Source of the DNA: Tubulanus polymorphus
Taxonomy: Eukaryota > Nemertea > Palaeonemertea > Tubulaniformes > Tubulanidae
Direction: 5' to 3'
DNA length: 64,000 bases
Assembly: GCF_964204645.1 (NCBI RefSeq)
Contig: NC_134026.1
Location: 2,604,001 to 2,668,000, forward strand
Shown: positions 50,315 through 63,700 of the stretch, piece after piece
Numbering within the stretch: the stretch's first letter is position 1
How the letters are laid out: every line of letters starts with the position of its first letter
Position numbers and translations under genes: made by a program
Notes under the pieces: model-generated
The model's database searches: none
Seen by the model: the letters and a program-made list of their open reading frames with translations, nothing else
What the model was told of the DNA's origin: nothing

Positions 50315-52125
50315 CATTTATGAGCGTTTTTTTTAAAGAAATTTTTTTCGAAGAAACCTTCCGTGTGTTCTTTAATTTGTCATCAAATTAAAAACATGAC
50401 CATTTATCATCAGTTTTGTTAATACTCATTGTATTGCTACTGTGTAGCATATATACTGTTCTGCATTTACTGATTGGCTGGTTCCATGACGTTTATCTGC
50501 AACAATGAAAAAAAGAGTTCGTATAACTTCAGTGTAAATACGCTTGTGAATTAATTAATTGTTCAATAATTGCAACATTTAAACATTTTTATCGAGTCAA
50601 TACAAAATTCCTTTTTTTCAATGATTTTAGAGTTAATGGAGTAGCGGATTAAAAAACGCTGTTAATTTTTTCTTTTAATTCCTGTTTCGTTGAGGTTATG
50701 AATTACATTTGCTTCTGGGATTTATCTGAATGATTTTTAGCTAAATCTGAGTGTAGCTACTGGTTAGCTCACACATTTGAAATGTATTGTTCATACAGTA
50801 AACTCAACTGTTACCGGAACCAGGGAAGTGTTACACTTCCCTGCCGGTACTAAACGAAATGAAGGTGGAGTCTACTGTATAGACATTGATTAGTTGAAAA
50901 TTTATTTGTGAATATTAAGCATCAAATAAAAAAAATGTATGTAAAAATGAAATCGCGTGTAGATAGATACAAATAATGAAATGAAATTGTATGAATGAAG
51001 AGGTTTATTATCAAACTCTTTATGATTAAATGATGTGCCAAATGCATTTGTACAGGCTGTTGACATTCCACTCAAGTTGAACAGTGTGATGAACTTATTA
51101 TCTTATCATATATAACGCATACCCTAATTAATTATCATCAACAGACCGTAGAATTGATTTGAAATATCATACGCAGTTTACAGTGAACCAAACCGAATGT
51201 GATTAGTTATTCAAATCCTTGCATCTAGTTAGATTTCATCTAGTATTGATCAGAACCGTTTTAATGAAAAACATCCACACACACACACTGCTTTGATCTA
51301 TGTGTATTTGTATTGTTACAGTCATCTTGTACAGAGATATAGGTAAAATAATTGTTTCTAATAAATTGAAATTCAATTAGATACGTTTTTCGTTTTTAAT
51401 TTTGCGCAGTCAACTCCACCTTAACAGTAGCATTATAGAGTAAGGATCGGGGAAAAAGTCTGTCCAGAATTCACCCTTGCCAGTTCTTGCTAGTTCTCGA
51501 GTTTACCACCAATTGAGGATCGACTAGACAAATGAAACTCGCCATGCAAGCAGAGGCCAGCACGATTTGTTGTTTTACAGGAAACATGACTTCATCAGGA
51601 CGTTTTTAAGTACATTATCTGTCCAACAATTCTGTAGCCATACTTGCAGCTGGAACGAACACTGAGTCTTGTCAAGAGGTCCTCCAAGAGTTTCAAATGG
51701 ATAATGAACACCACAAATGAAAGAATCAGAGGCTTTTAATGATAGATAGTATTATCTATTTATTTAATTTATAATAGAAACCTTAAGTATTGCATAAACC
51801 GGTAGTATAAATATGTACAATACCTGATAAATAGACTCGAGATCTAGCATACTGAACACTGATAATTCTCAGATAAAAGAATTACTACGTAAAACATTTA
51901 ACAGATTAAAATAAATAATTACATCATCATAAATACCATAGTTAATGGTACTAACATAGTACAATACAGACAATATTTAGTAGAATAATACAATCTTGTT
52001 ACTCAAACCGTAGATACATAAATGGCACTTTAAAAGCATATACAATAATTTTATACATATTTAAATTGGAAATTTATTAATTTCATACTATTATGACATG
52101 GAATTGTTTTTAGTTTAAAGCGACA
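50315..52125. other. Convergent intergenic region, 3-prime ends of POMGNT1 and DEPDC1
   Basis: No coding sequence. Candidate plus-strand polyadenylation signals are ATTAAA at 50387-50392 (73 bases after the POMGNT1 stop) and AATAAA at 50925-50930. On the minus strand AATAAA lies at 52078-52073, about 48 bases after the DEPDC1 stop. The two genes end tail to tail with about 1.8 kb between stops. Confidence 0.6.
50794..50879. mobile_element. Tiny fold-back element with TA ends
   Basis: The 86-bp unit starts TACAGTAAACTC and ends GAGTCTACTGTA, so a CAGTA-type inverted end sits next to TA on both sides, as in Tc1/mariner-derived MITEs. A central hairpin (CCGGAACCAGGGAAGTG and its mirror) fills the middle. 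It may lie within the POMGNT1 3-prime UTR if the distal poly(A) signal is used. Confidence 0.55.
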
Positions 52126-55100
52126 TTAGAATCGTATGTTTTTTAATCGATTGAACAATACAGATTTAGCTTTTGGTTTCTGCGGCAGAACTTCGCATTC
52201 ACTTTCTACCGTAGGAAACCGCTGTTTGTAGATGTCCGGATATTGTTTCTGAAACTGAAAGAGCAAATAGTCAACATCAAAACCTGTCTGGTTTTTCATC
52301 AGTCTTCGACGCATCAAAAGATCGTTAGCTAGAAAGCGCTGCATGAAAATCTGTCTAGAGCAACTAAATCTAAGATCAATCAAATCATTCACAACAGACA
52401 ACCAGGCTCATAAATGAGACAACCGGCGGGTTGCCATTTAAAGTTCCATTCTACGCGGTAATTCAATCCACAGGAAAATTAAGACAGGAAACTTGATCAA
52501 TACAGCAGAATTATTAATCACCTGTTTCAGTTTCTTCTTCTTTTCTTTCTGAGATAAAGTTTGACACTCAACGATGTTATCGAGTAGGCCTGCCAGTGCT
52601 ACTTGTGAATGATCAAGTTTTTGTTGTTCGTAATCTTTGATGGAAACCTGTTCGCAATAACTAACCATCAGTGGTTCTTCCATTGTATATTTAACCTATC
52701 ATAAAAAACAGCATATATCATAAGCATTTCACGCCTAACATTGCATTTTGATTATGAAGAAGTAGAGTAGGCTTTACCTTAGTTCGTTTCATATGAGCCA
52801 GTTTATTGTGTATATCACTAACTAACTGTTCAGGTATGCACATGATGTATTCATAATTGTCAACGAGAGTTGAAGTTAAACGAAGTGCTACGCTATCATC
52901 AACATCCTCTGCCGAGCACAATACAATACTTTTGTAAAATGTCCTTAAAACCTAGAATAATAACACCACAAATAGTAAGAATAGAAATTGTTTTTTTTTT
53001 TTACATGGAGGATTACAGATGTCCCTGGAGGTAGACTGCAGATTATATCTAAATTTTCTAATCTTTACAACTTAATCCCTAGGAACCGAGGTAGATGTAA
53101 ATACATTTTGTTATAGAAATCTGCTTTGGGAAAGACTCCAGGCTGCCTTATGAACAAAGTACGCCGACGGATCAACCACTGATATAAACTTACCAAAGTT
53201 CTAATCGGAATTTTATCATCGAGTCGTAGTTTATCATTGTTCACCATTTTATTCATCAGTCGTAACAATAAATGAAGTTTACGTTTTTTCGCCGGTGGTA
53301 AACACATACAACACACTTGTAACACATCGTTAATCAGTTCTTTACGACTTTCAGCAAAAATCCCTGTAAACAGTAACGTACAATCAGTAACGCTGTAAAA
53401 CACTTAGAGAATATATGATTTTCTGCTAACGGTGTGAGTGATAAAAGCTAGAACATTTTTGATAGTTGTGTCTGTTTTACCTGAGGCATCAATCTTCTGA
53501 CTATTTGGTGTATTCAACACCCAATCCGGCTGAGGCGATACAGACGCTTCAGGTATATCTGGTTCCACAGCCGTGCGGTAAACAGACGGCGGTTCTGTTA
53601 CATCATCCTGCGATGTAAGATAGCTAGAGTTTGAAACATCTGATCGAGGTTGACCCCGCTGATGCGTAGAGTTGTACGGAGGAGGGTTTTGATAAACGGG
53701 AGGCTGCTGCGATTTATATCTCGCGTACGCCGACTTCAATCTCCACAACTCCCAGTGATTCTCCTCGGTTATACGACCCAACGCGGCGGCGTCATCTTCA
53801 TCGCGTCGATTCAGATCGTACTGAGAACTGGTTTTAACCGGTCCCGGGTCGTAGCGCGGACGACGGGACAGTTTCACCGAGCTGAACACCTCGGACGACG
53901 TGCTGCGAACGCTGTCGCGCGACGCGCGCCGACGATGCAGGTTTCCGTCCAAGAAATTACCGGCGTCGTTGATATTGTTCGACGAAAAGAATTTATGCGA
54001 ACTACGCAAACTACTATTACTACTACTGCTTACGTGGTTATATCCGAAATTATCGTAGCCACCGTCGCGATAATTCTGCATACTTAACGAAGAAGTATTG
54101 AGTTTAACCGTGCGTCCCGTATCTCGAGCTAACGTATATCTACAGCGACTTATCAGTTCACTAAACGACGAAGCTCCTGTAACAGACGTATTACAACTAC
54201 CGATAAAATCATGCGGCGGTTTATCCGAATTAGCGCTAAAACTATCATCGTGCTTCCGAATTTGAGATAAGTCTAAATTTGACATAGCGAAGCGGCCGTG
54301 CATGCTCGTGCCGGGGGAGTGGTCCGATGCCATGCTCATCATGAGATTCTCGACTGACAGAAATGAATCTTTTCCGTTGCGATGGTAGTGATTAGCATGC
54401 GGAGTCGATCGACGCGGGTCGGGTCTTTCAGCCCTCGCTGAACACCAAAATAGAACATGCAAAAAAATGAGAGAAAAGAAAATGAGAAGCAGTGCAAATT
54501 TAGAAATACATGCGTAATAACATACTACCTGTAAGACAAAAACTGTCAAGCTCAAAAGTAACAATCAAATTAACCTTTATAGAGATGATTTTCAAAGATG
54601 AACAAAGGGTTAAGGGTTTGTTTAAAGGATTTTTGGGGTTAGTTTTTTTTTGAGTCATGCAAACAGCACTTACCGAATGCGTTGAGAAACATGTCGCACA
54701 AATCGAACGTCAAAAGCGGTTCATCGAACGATTGAAAATGTTCTCGAACCGCGTTGAATACATCTTTTTCAAAACCGCTGTAACGGGGCAAATTCTCTTC
54801 AACTCTCTCAGGCCCTGAAGTAATGTGGTAATTGATCGTATTGAATATGTTGAATGGCTTTTTTTTCTCAGAAATTTGTATAACTCGATTATATCAACTA
54901 CTTACAGTAAGCCAAGCACCTCATTGCTGACAGAATCCAGTGCGGCAGTTGATCTAAAATCAAACGATAACAGAAAAAAAATCATTAGAATCCCTATGAT
55001 GCTAAGTTTTTTTTCAAGAGATGAGAAGCTTTTCAAACTATTCAAGGACTGACCTTCTTTAGGGATATTGTTCACAATTCCGTAGCGACTGACATACGTT

Positions 55101-57118
55101 GCATTGTGCATCATGTACTTAGCATTGATACAATTAACTTCTAAAATCTCTTTGATGTTTCTCAGACCGAGTAATGTTTGAAGTCTGAAAAGAAAGTAGA
55201 GCACCCTTGATATCGAAACTCGTGTGCGAAGCCTTAGTGAAACAGTTACCAATAATCTTATTATGGTTTGAGGAGCTTGTTCTACTTTAATGAAACATCA
55301 GAAATGAAATCTGCTCGATGATGGAATATACGATTAAATGGACACCTTAAGTTTAGAACGCGATAATACCTGGTTAGTGTCATTTGCTTCCAAGTCGTTT
55401 GGGTTTCTTCTCTGGTAAGCGGTCTAGCGACGAGATGACATTTGGACAGGCCTTGTTGGGTTTCAGGATCACACTGCTGCTGTTTATATGTATCATCCAT
55501 TTTCTTCTCATGCGTTTGGAAATTTGAACTGTTGTCAGTTTTTGGCGCTAGTGCCGGTCTCTGTTTGCTCGATTTGGCAGGCGTTGATGAACCAAACCTA
55601 TATTGAATATTCACGTTAATTCCTACCAAGTTTTCTATAAATATTTGTATTTTTCAAATCACATTAGAGTACAGTAGCCATTTTCATAATTGAATTACCT
55701 ATAAAGGCGACCATTATCTTCGAATTGATCTTTATTGTGTTTATTTCCACGTACGTCTCTGAAAACCTGGGCTTTTTGGAACTTCTGTAATAGTTGTATC
55801 GTTTGATACCTGTGAATATGAATCGAAATCACTGATAAATAAATACCAGTACAGTTACTTGATAATGCATATCTAGCCATAATACAAAGTTCAGTTTGTC
55901 TAGTGTACATGCTTTGTAGAGCAAAGTAGAATCAGAAGATTTTATTCACATTTTTAGTGATTCTTATTGGGTAACAGCTACTAGAATGGATATATTTTCA
56001 GAAAAAAATATGTAAAAATTATGATTAATTATTAACTTTAGTCCCATAAAGGATGGGATTATTGTGCTCAATTACTTTTGAGCCCAATTTGCGAAAGTCT
56101 AAATTAGCAGGAATAATTTAGACTGAGTCAATTAGTGAATAAACAAATGAAGGCTGTCTGATTACACGTATTTGTGTTTCTTATTGATTTGGCATTTGAC
56201 ATAATGATCAACAGGAGCCAAACAACAGTGTCATCTGAGCACAATGTATAATCAAGATAAATCAGATTGGAAAAATCATTGCGAATAAAATGAAATATAT
56301 GGGGAAAAAAACATACTCAAATGAATAAAAATAGAACATCTAAAAAGATAATTTGATATGAAGACCTTCCCCTGTAGGCTGTCTATAGGCCTATAGAACT
56401 AATGGAGATTTCTTGTTAAATCTCTTCCAACAATTCATCAATGCCAAAACTATAATTTATACATGTCTTTTAGTTTAGACGGTGATATAGCAGGTCAACT
56501 CGTACCCTATTGTTGACAACTTATCCCTGTATTTTGAAGCTATTTACCTCCCATATTTAAAAACCTTTTTCCCCTGCTTTTTTTCAATCAAGGCTATATG
56601 TTTCCTGTTTGACAACAGAGCAAAAAAAAACATGAATCTCCTTCATCTTATTTAGCCTGCCTACTCCGACATTGAAGCAGCAGTCGTTAGACTTTTAAGC
56701 CATGTTTTCTGTAATTACCTTGTAACATCCGCACCAAAATTGGGATTATTTTTCAAATAGGAATGAAGCCAATCTACAGCGTCCGATGCAACGAAACATG
56801 TTTCAAAGGTTTTCATGTTCCTTCTATGGCGTCCGACCGGCATCCCAGATTTGAAGGCATAAACTACATCATTCCACTGGAGAAAAAAAGAGTTTCATGT
56901 TTAGATAAAATATTGAGATGAGAATTCATATTTACTACGAATGATGAAAAGACGTGCAAGTAGAATGTCAGTCACGTCCAATATTTCCAGGAGTAGGCCT
57001 ATTAAGAGTATAATAATTATGAGAAGACAAGTTTTTCAAAAAAATTTGAAATTCAAAATTATCTTACCATTTTTGTAGCCCTGTAAGGACCATTAACTTC
57101 TGAATTTGTATCCATCAT
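52126..57118 (-). CDS. DEPDC1: DEP domain-containing protein 1 (DEPDC1A/B family)
   Basis: Twelve coding exons, in transcript order: 57118-57068, 56876-56719, 55809-55699, 55597-55370, 55184-55054, 54953-54906, 54814-54674, 54437-53481, 53363-53194, 52951-52778, 52695-52522, 52254-52126. All phases agree and give 823 residues, close to the 811 of human DEPDC1. Seen: N-terminal GPYRATK then WNDVVYAFKSGMPVGRHRRN, the DEP domain start (about residues 10-105); a RhoGAP-like region (about 160-290) with LLGLRNIKEILEVNCINAKY, DQLPHWILSAMRCLAYWPE and FDEPLLTFDL; a long serine-rich disordered stretch in the 957-bp exon; and a conserved C-terminal part with VCCMCLPPAKKRKLHLLLRL, LCSAEDVDD, KEKKKKLKQFQKQYPDIYKQ and RFPTVESE. 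In vertebrates these proteins are proliferation-associated regulators and the RhoGAP fold lacks the usual catalytic arginine. Whether this is the ancestor of DEPDC1A and 1B cannot be decided here. The start is the first of two adjacent ATGs. Confidence 0.95.
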
Positions 57119-57793
57119 ATATATGCAATTTTCACTCAACTAATCCATGACAATGTAGATTGAAAATGCGTTTTTAAGTGCACAAAAACATAAAAAAACG
57201 AAAAACACGATGCCGCTATCAGCGTATTTTGTTTTCAAATGAACCGCACTTCCTTGTATAGGCGGCGCCACCACCCGGTACCGACAGTATGCGTTTAATT
57301 GCCTACGTAATTACAATAACGACCATAGGATAATTAACTGATGCTCAATTTGGAAAATTCCTCTCATATTCATATTGAAACTAACAAAAAATGAAGAAAA
57401 AAAAAACGAGGGTTATTCACTGGTCACTTGCCATAGCAAGCAAATAATTCTAATTCAATTTTATTTAATTATATGTTGAGTCGTTCAGTCATCAGAAAGA
57501 CAAGTGAACGAAATAAATCGTAGAAATAAGAGTATTTCCTACGAAAGCAAGGGATTTTTTCCCAATATTTAACTTAAAGTCACCAATCAATCGACATTTT
57601 TCGCGCCGCCACCGACAGCGACCCCACGTGTTTCCATCATCGTACAGAAAATGGCGGTCTAGCGGCGTTCATTTAGTGCGGTAGTCGAAAATTCGATGAC
57701 GATTGAGAACTGAATTACCGTGTGTCAGTCAGTAAAATTGGGGAAAACAAATCGCTTCCAACCCGTTGTTTGTAATTGAATCGCTGTTTAGTC
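57119..57793. promoter_or_regulatory. Divergent promoter region between DEPDC1 and the Tudor gene
   Basis: Only 675 bp separate the two start codons on opposite strands. Near the Tudor side there is a CACGTG E-box (57627-57632) and an AAAATGGCGG sequence (about 57648-57657), a typical YY1-like site just downstream of metazoan start sites. A GC-richer patch containing GGCGGCGCCACCACC lies near 57262, on the DEPDC1 side. No TATA box is obvious. A shared bidirectional promoter is an inference from spacing and motifs. Confidence 0.55.
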
Positions 57794-60700
57794 ATGGATT
57801 CTTTTAGTTATGGTAAGAATCGTTGAAATTGTACTGAACCGATCTGTCGGTAGTCTGTGTTTATTTCGTTTCGTTAAACAGCATAACTTGTCCCTTCATA
57901 CCTATGTAAATCCGTAGGATGAAAAGACATCCCGTTAATGAATGGACACAATATTTTATACAAATAGATTCGAATTTGGTTAATGCATTACCAATTCTGG
58001 TATAACTGCAGTTTAGGTGTCCCTAATGGTTATGTACCTAACCTCTTACCATATAACACTATTCTTCAATAACACTAGCGCCACCCAGTTGATAGGTGAC
58101 CCAAACTGCAGTTAGACCCTTAATTTAACTTACTTTTACTTTCAGTTCTTACCCGCTTACTGTCAGGCAATCATTGATTCAGATTTCCACGACTCCTGCC
58201 TCTCTTTAGTCATTGGAGCGATTGTAAATTTATAGCTTTTTGTCTCTAAATAATACGTTCCGAATTTCAGATCAAACTCCAGATAGAGTGCCGTTGTTAC
58301 AGCCGGAGGTGCCGTCAGATGAAGAGGGTTACGTCGTTTTCTCTTTATCTCCCGGAAAATTCTACATCCAACTGGCAGAAACAGAAAATCAACTCAATGA
58401 ACTTCGCACGAAAATTGACGAAAACTTTTCGTATGGCGTTGGCGTTTCGCCAACCGGGATTAAAGTCGGCAGTTTATGCATGGCTGTATATTTGGAAGAT
58501 TTCTATCGCGCTCGTGTCCTTCGTCAGCCGACTGCCAACGAAGTCGAAGTGTTTTTCATCGATTATGGCAACACGGAAATGAACCGCGTGACCGAGTTGA
58601 GAATAATGCCCGACTCGTTGAAAACGTATCCGGCGCAATCGATCGAATGTTCGTTGTTTCACCATTCCGGTTACGTGGAATATCCGAAAGATGTGATCGC
58701 TTATTTCCGCGCTCTCGTCAATGATGAGCCGGTGACCGTGCGGTTTTTTAAGGAAACATCGATCGGTTACGAAGTGGATATTCTTGTTAAAAATGGTGGA
58801 TCCGTTATCGCGAAACTTGACGCTAAATTCCCAACATTACAGTCTCATGTTAAACAGATGATAAATCTCGGCCGTGAAGATATTGTCGATTAGTAAGTAT
58901 TTTAGTTAAAGCTCTCATCTAGGTAAATCTGGTCCCTATGACTGATTGATTCCTTAAAAATTCCTGTAAATGCTTTTAAAGGTGCTCGAAACCTTCAATT
59001 TTGTGAAAAGGCAAATAGAAATTTTTGTCTAGTTAGCAGTTGTACGATTACGCCTAAATCGGCACAAGGATTTATTCTTTACCCAATAAGGCGGTTACTG
59101 AAATCAGAACCAGGTTTTGGTAGTTAAAAGGCTGAAGATTTGCTCAGCTTTTCACAGATTCTTAGTGTAGAGTAAGGTTTAAATTCTTGGACCTCCTAAC
59201 ATTTTTCCTTTGACTTCAATATTTTCAGCAATGGAACTTACTCTACCTTAGACGTTCAGGTCGGGTCCGTGGAAAATGTGAGCGTCACCCATGTGAACAA
59301 TCCTACAAAGTTTTACTGTCAGCTCGGTAAAAATGAGACGGTGTTGAATTCAATGATGGATGACATCGATACGTTTTGTTCCTCAAGTGGCGAGATTCCT
59401 ATTACTGTTAGCATTGGAATGCCTGTTATTGGACAGTACAGTCAAGATGATGGATGGTACAGAGCGATCGTTAAAGGTAATGAGAAAACTGTTAAAAAAA
59501 TTATGGTTGGAGTAATGAAGATTTTTCCACATTGTATTATGAAGAAGTATCAGGCTTACAAAGCTGTATATTTGACAATGATTTCCAGCTCTTATTTTGA
59601 GATAAATCTGAAAAAGAAGATAAATATGTTTCATATCCCCCCCCCCCCCCCCCCCCCGATTTCTCAGGATCCAGAATAATCAGATCTTTTTACTGATTGA
59701 TTGTTCCGCTCTGATTTTAGGTGCTAATAACGATGAACCCCCGATTTCTCAGGATCCAGAATAATCAGATCTTTTTACTGATTGATTGTTCCGCTCTGAT
59801 TTTAGGTACTAATAACGATGAAGTGGAGGTTCACTATGTCGACTACGGCGACGCAGAAACCATCGATAAAAACAAACTTCGAAAACTGAACGCAGAATTT
59901 CTTCAATTACCTCAACAAATCATACCATGTAGTTTATACAATGTCAGTAGTCGTGAGTCGTGGCCGAAAGAGCTCTGCGACAAATTCGAAAACATCGTGC
60001 TAGAAAAAGATTGTCGCGCAGAATTTGTATCGTTGAATCGAGGCGTTTACAATGTGATGATGACGACTGTTGATGGGGTGAACATCAATGAGATATTCCA
60101 GAATATTCCCGCGACGAGGTAAGTTATTTCTACTAGTTCTGTAATTTTGAGGATCAGAGTTATCTCCGGTTTAATTCACTGATATCATGTTCTTTTTCAG
60201 TCCGGCACGAGCTAATCAGCCACAACGAGCTATGCCAGAACCTTCGGTAAGATTCGAAAAGATGCTAATCGCTACTGGGGAATATAAAGATTTGTATATA
60301 GTGCATATTGAAGATCCTACTGATTTTTGGTGCCAGTTAATGGAGAATAGTCACCATTTGAAAGAACTTATGGATGAAATGCAGATTGTCTATAATGCAG
60401 TGAGTGCCACCGTGAATGAGCCGTCTGTAAGTATGGCTTGTTGTGCTAAATATTACGTGGACGATCTCTGGTATCGTGCGGAAATAATCAAGATCACACC
60501 CGATGGCATAACCGTCCAGTTCGTCGATTATGGTAATTGTGAATGCGTTACTCTGGATCAGTTGAAGAAAATCAGACCCGAACACGTGAAATTACCGACT
60601 CAAGGTATTCCATGCAAGCTGCAGAATCTACGTCCTGCTCGGAGGAACGATCAATGGTCGGCTGAAGGGATCGACCACTTCGTCGAATTAACGGACGAGA

Positions 60701-63700
60701 AAAGTTTAGTCGGTTCGTTTATCGGTTTAGACGACGACAGGAAATATTCGATCGTTCTTCTCGACCCGAAAGAATCCATCCAGAATATTCGAGATAAAAT
60801 GATTCAATCTGGTCACGGCGAAACAATAACGAAGCCGGGTAAGGTTTCGGTGTCTGGTGCCTCATCTGTGTCGTCGTCTCACGGATCAACACCGCCTAGA
60901 ATACGTGCACCCGCCACTGTTACTAACGGATATGCAATAGGATCGGCTGACGATGCATCGGCTGTTAATGAATGGAGACAAAATCGGGTCAGTCCATCGT
61001 CGCCGTCCGAATACAAACAGATGCCGATTAGAAACGGTCAGACGAGTGAAGTTTGTATAACATGGGTCGAATCGGCGACGCAATTCTGGTGTCAAACGGC
61101 CGACGAACATTCTCGTTTTATAAGTATGATGGGTTCGATACAGAACTGTTACCAAACGAAGAAAGATACGTTACTGGGCGCTCGAATCGGGTCTCCGTGC
61201 ATCGCGATGTTTACTGATGATTGCTGGTATCGAGCGTCGATCATTTCCAAGTCTGGAGCGGGTTACGAAGTTTTGTTCGTAGACTACGGCAACAAAGAGG
61301 TTATACCCGAATCAAAGGTCCGCACTGTGATACCAGAGTTTTTAGAGATACCGCGTATGGCTGTTCAATGTTATCTAAAAGATGCGAAAGCGGTCAATCC
61401 GAAATTGAGCCCCAGTGAACAGGAGAAATTTCAGCAAATCATGTCTGGAAGTCTAATGTGTACATTTATAACTACCGGGCCCGATGATGGTTATCTGGTC
61501 GGTTTGAAGTCTAATGGTCGTGATGTTAAAGATGATTTGTTAAAGTTCAGGATTATTGAAGGCCCTGCTTCAGTAATGAAAGCGTGTTATAAACCTCCAA
61601 CCGTGCTGCGCACTGTCGGAAGTACATTTTCTGCAACCGTATCATTTATAATCTCGCCGACTCAGTTCTGGGTACAGTGCAATTCCGAAAGTGACAAACT
61701 CAACCAGCTTATGGATGATATAGATGCTCATTATTCGAGTTCATCGACTCAGCAAATTTCCAATGTAGACGTTGGATTAGCCTGTGTTGCTAAATATAGT
61801 GAAGATGATGGTTGGTATCGAGCTGAAGTTACTGCAGTTGACGGGCAGTCTGTCAAAGTTAACTATGTCGATTATGGTAACTCTGCTGATATTGCCAAAA
61901 GTGATTTGAGGGACGTCGATAGTCGATTCTTAGATCTACCAAAACAAGCTATTGAATGTTGCCTAGATGGTATTCATAATCCGAGTAGAGAAGCTATTGC
62001 TAAGTTTGAAGACATAGCCTCAGATGAAGGTGTTATTGTCACCGTAAAGAATGGTTCGTCTGGAAGGTTGAATGTTGAGCTTGTTGGTAATGAGGCCAGT
62101 TCAGTTGTACTCGATATGAACAGCGAGGTTCGTAGGCTATGTTCCTCGGCGGTTCCAAAGTTACCGGATCCTACTCTTCCGTCCACATCCGTTGATGGAT
62201 ACATAAGTCACGTTAATACACCCGGCGATTTCTATATTCAACTCGTTCAAGATGAAACTCAATTGACCGATATGTTTAGTGAACTTCAAACGCACTACGG
62301 TTCCCGTTCGAACCCGCTGAATTTGACTTCTGTCGGTGCGTTATGTGCTGCCGAGTTTTCAGAAGATGATACCTGGTATCGCGCTAAAATTCAAGCAATC
62401 AACGGCAACTTAGCTCAAGTGTTGTTCTTCGATTATGGTAACATGGAAGAAAAGGCTATCAACGAATTAGAAACACTTTCTGATGACTTCTTACAGCGGC
62501 CCCCATATGCGTATCATTGCACGTTTAATAAGAATAGATCGGCAACGTCGTGGAATCCAGAAGACATCGCTTGTTTGAAAAAATACATGGAAACAGAAGT
62601 GATGAATGTGGCTTTTGTGGGAGATTCGTCGCCTTATTCAGTTCGCATTCAAGTCGATGGACAAGACCTCGGAGCGTTGTTCGAGTATTCAACTCCACCA
62701 GCGCCGACCACGCCAATTTATCCAGCCCAAATAATCGAATCGGGTCGTCAACAAGGTTACATTTCTCATGTAGAATCGCTAGATGAATTCTATGTGCAGT
62801 TAGCCACGCAAGAACACGATTTGGATAATGTAACAACGAACATGGAAAGTCTTTGCGCACATGGTGGTGGTAATCATTTAAAAGTGTTTGATGTTGGTAC
62901 GCCGTGTTGTGCTGAGTTTTCTGAAGATGAAGCGTGGTACCGTGCTGTGATAACTGATTATGTTGATAATGAAAAAGTGAATGTACGCTTTGTTGATCAC
63001 GGTAACAGTGAAGTAAAACTGAAAGCCGGTTTGAAGGAATTACATCCAGCTGTATCATCTTATCCTCCATTCGCTATACAATGCACAATCGGTATCAAAG
63101 GAAATGAAAAATCAAAATCAAAGTTGATCGAGCAAACTGAAGATAAGGCTCTTAGTATTGATTTTGTCTCAACAACTGGTGCACCGTACAAAGTTAGACT
63201 GTTCGACGGTGCGGATGATATTGGAAGCTTTTTCTCGGCCAGACCCAAGGTGGCTGTGACTTCATATCCCGAGAGACTTGTACCAAAAACAGGAGTAAAA
63301 TGTTACATGAGTCAAGTGGCAAGCGTACACGATTTCTACGTGCAGTTAAGTGAAGAAAGCTGTAATCTGGAGGAATTGATGGTTGAAATATCGAGCGCTT
63401 ACAATGCACAGAGTGCTTCATTAGTAAATCCGTCTGCTGGAAGCCCATGTGTCGCTCAGTTTTCAGAAGATGAGGCTTGGTACCGAGCTATTGTAAAGAA
63501 AATCTCTGGAAACACTGCTACTGTACAGTTTATAGATTACGGTAATTGCGAAGAAAAGGATATCCATCAGCTGAAAGAATTGAATGCTCAAATAGCCAAA
63601 GCTCCGGCGTTTGCTATTAATTGTTCTCTAGGATCTTCGATTCCTGATACTTCGGATAATACGGATAAATTGTTCCGAGCAACTGACACAAAAGAACTAT

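Noticed and set aside
53650-54087. 145-codon plus-strand arginine-rich frame
   Set aside because: It is the antisense shadow of the large DEPDC1 exon.
62525-63070. 181-codon minus-strand frame
   Set aside because: Antisense shadow of the long Tudor exon, which is open throughout in the other direction with clear domain repeats.
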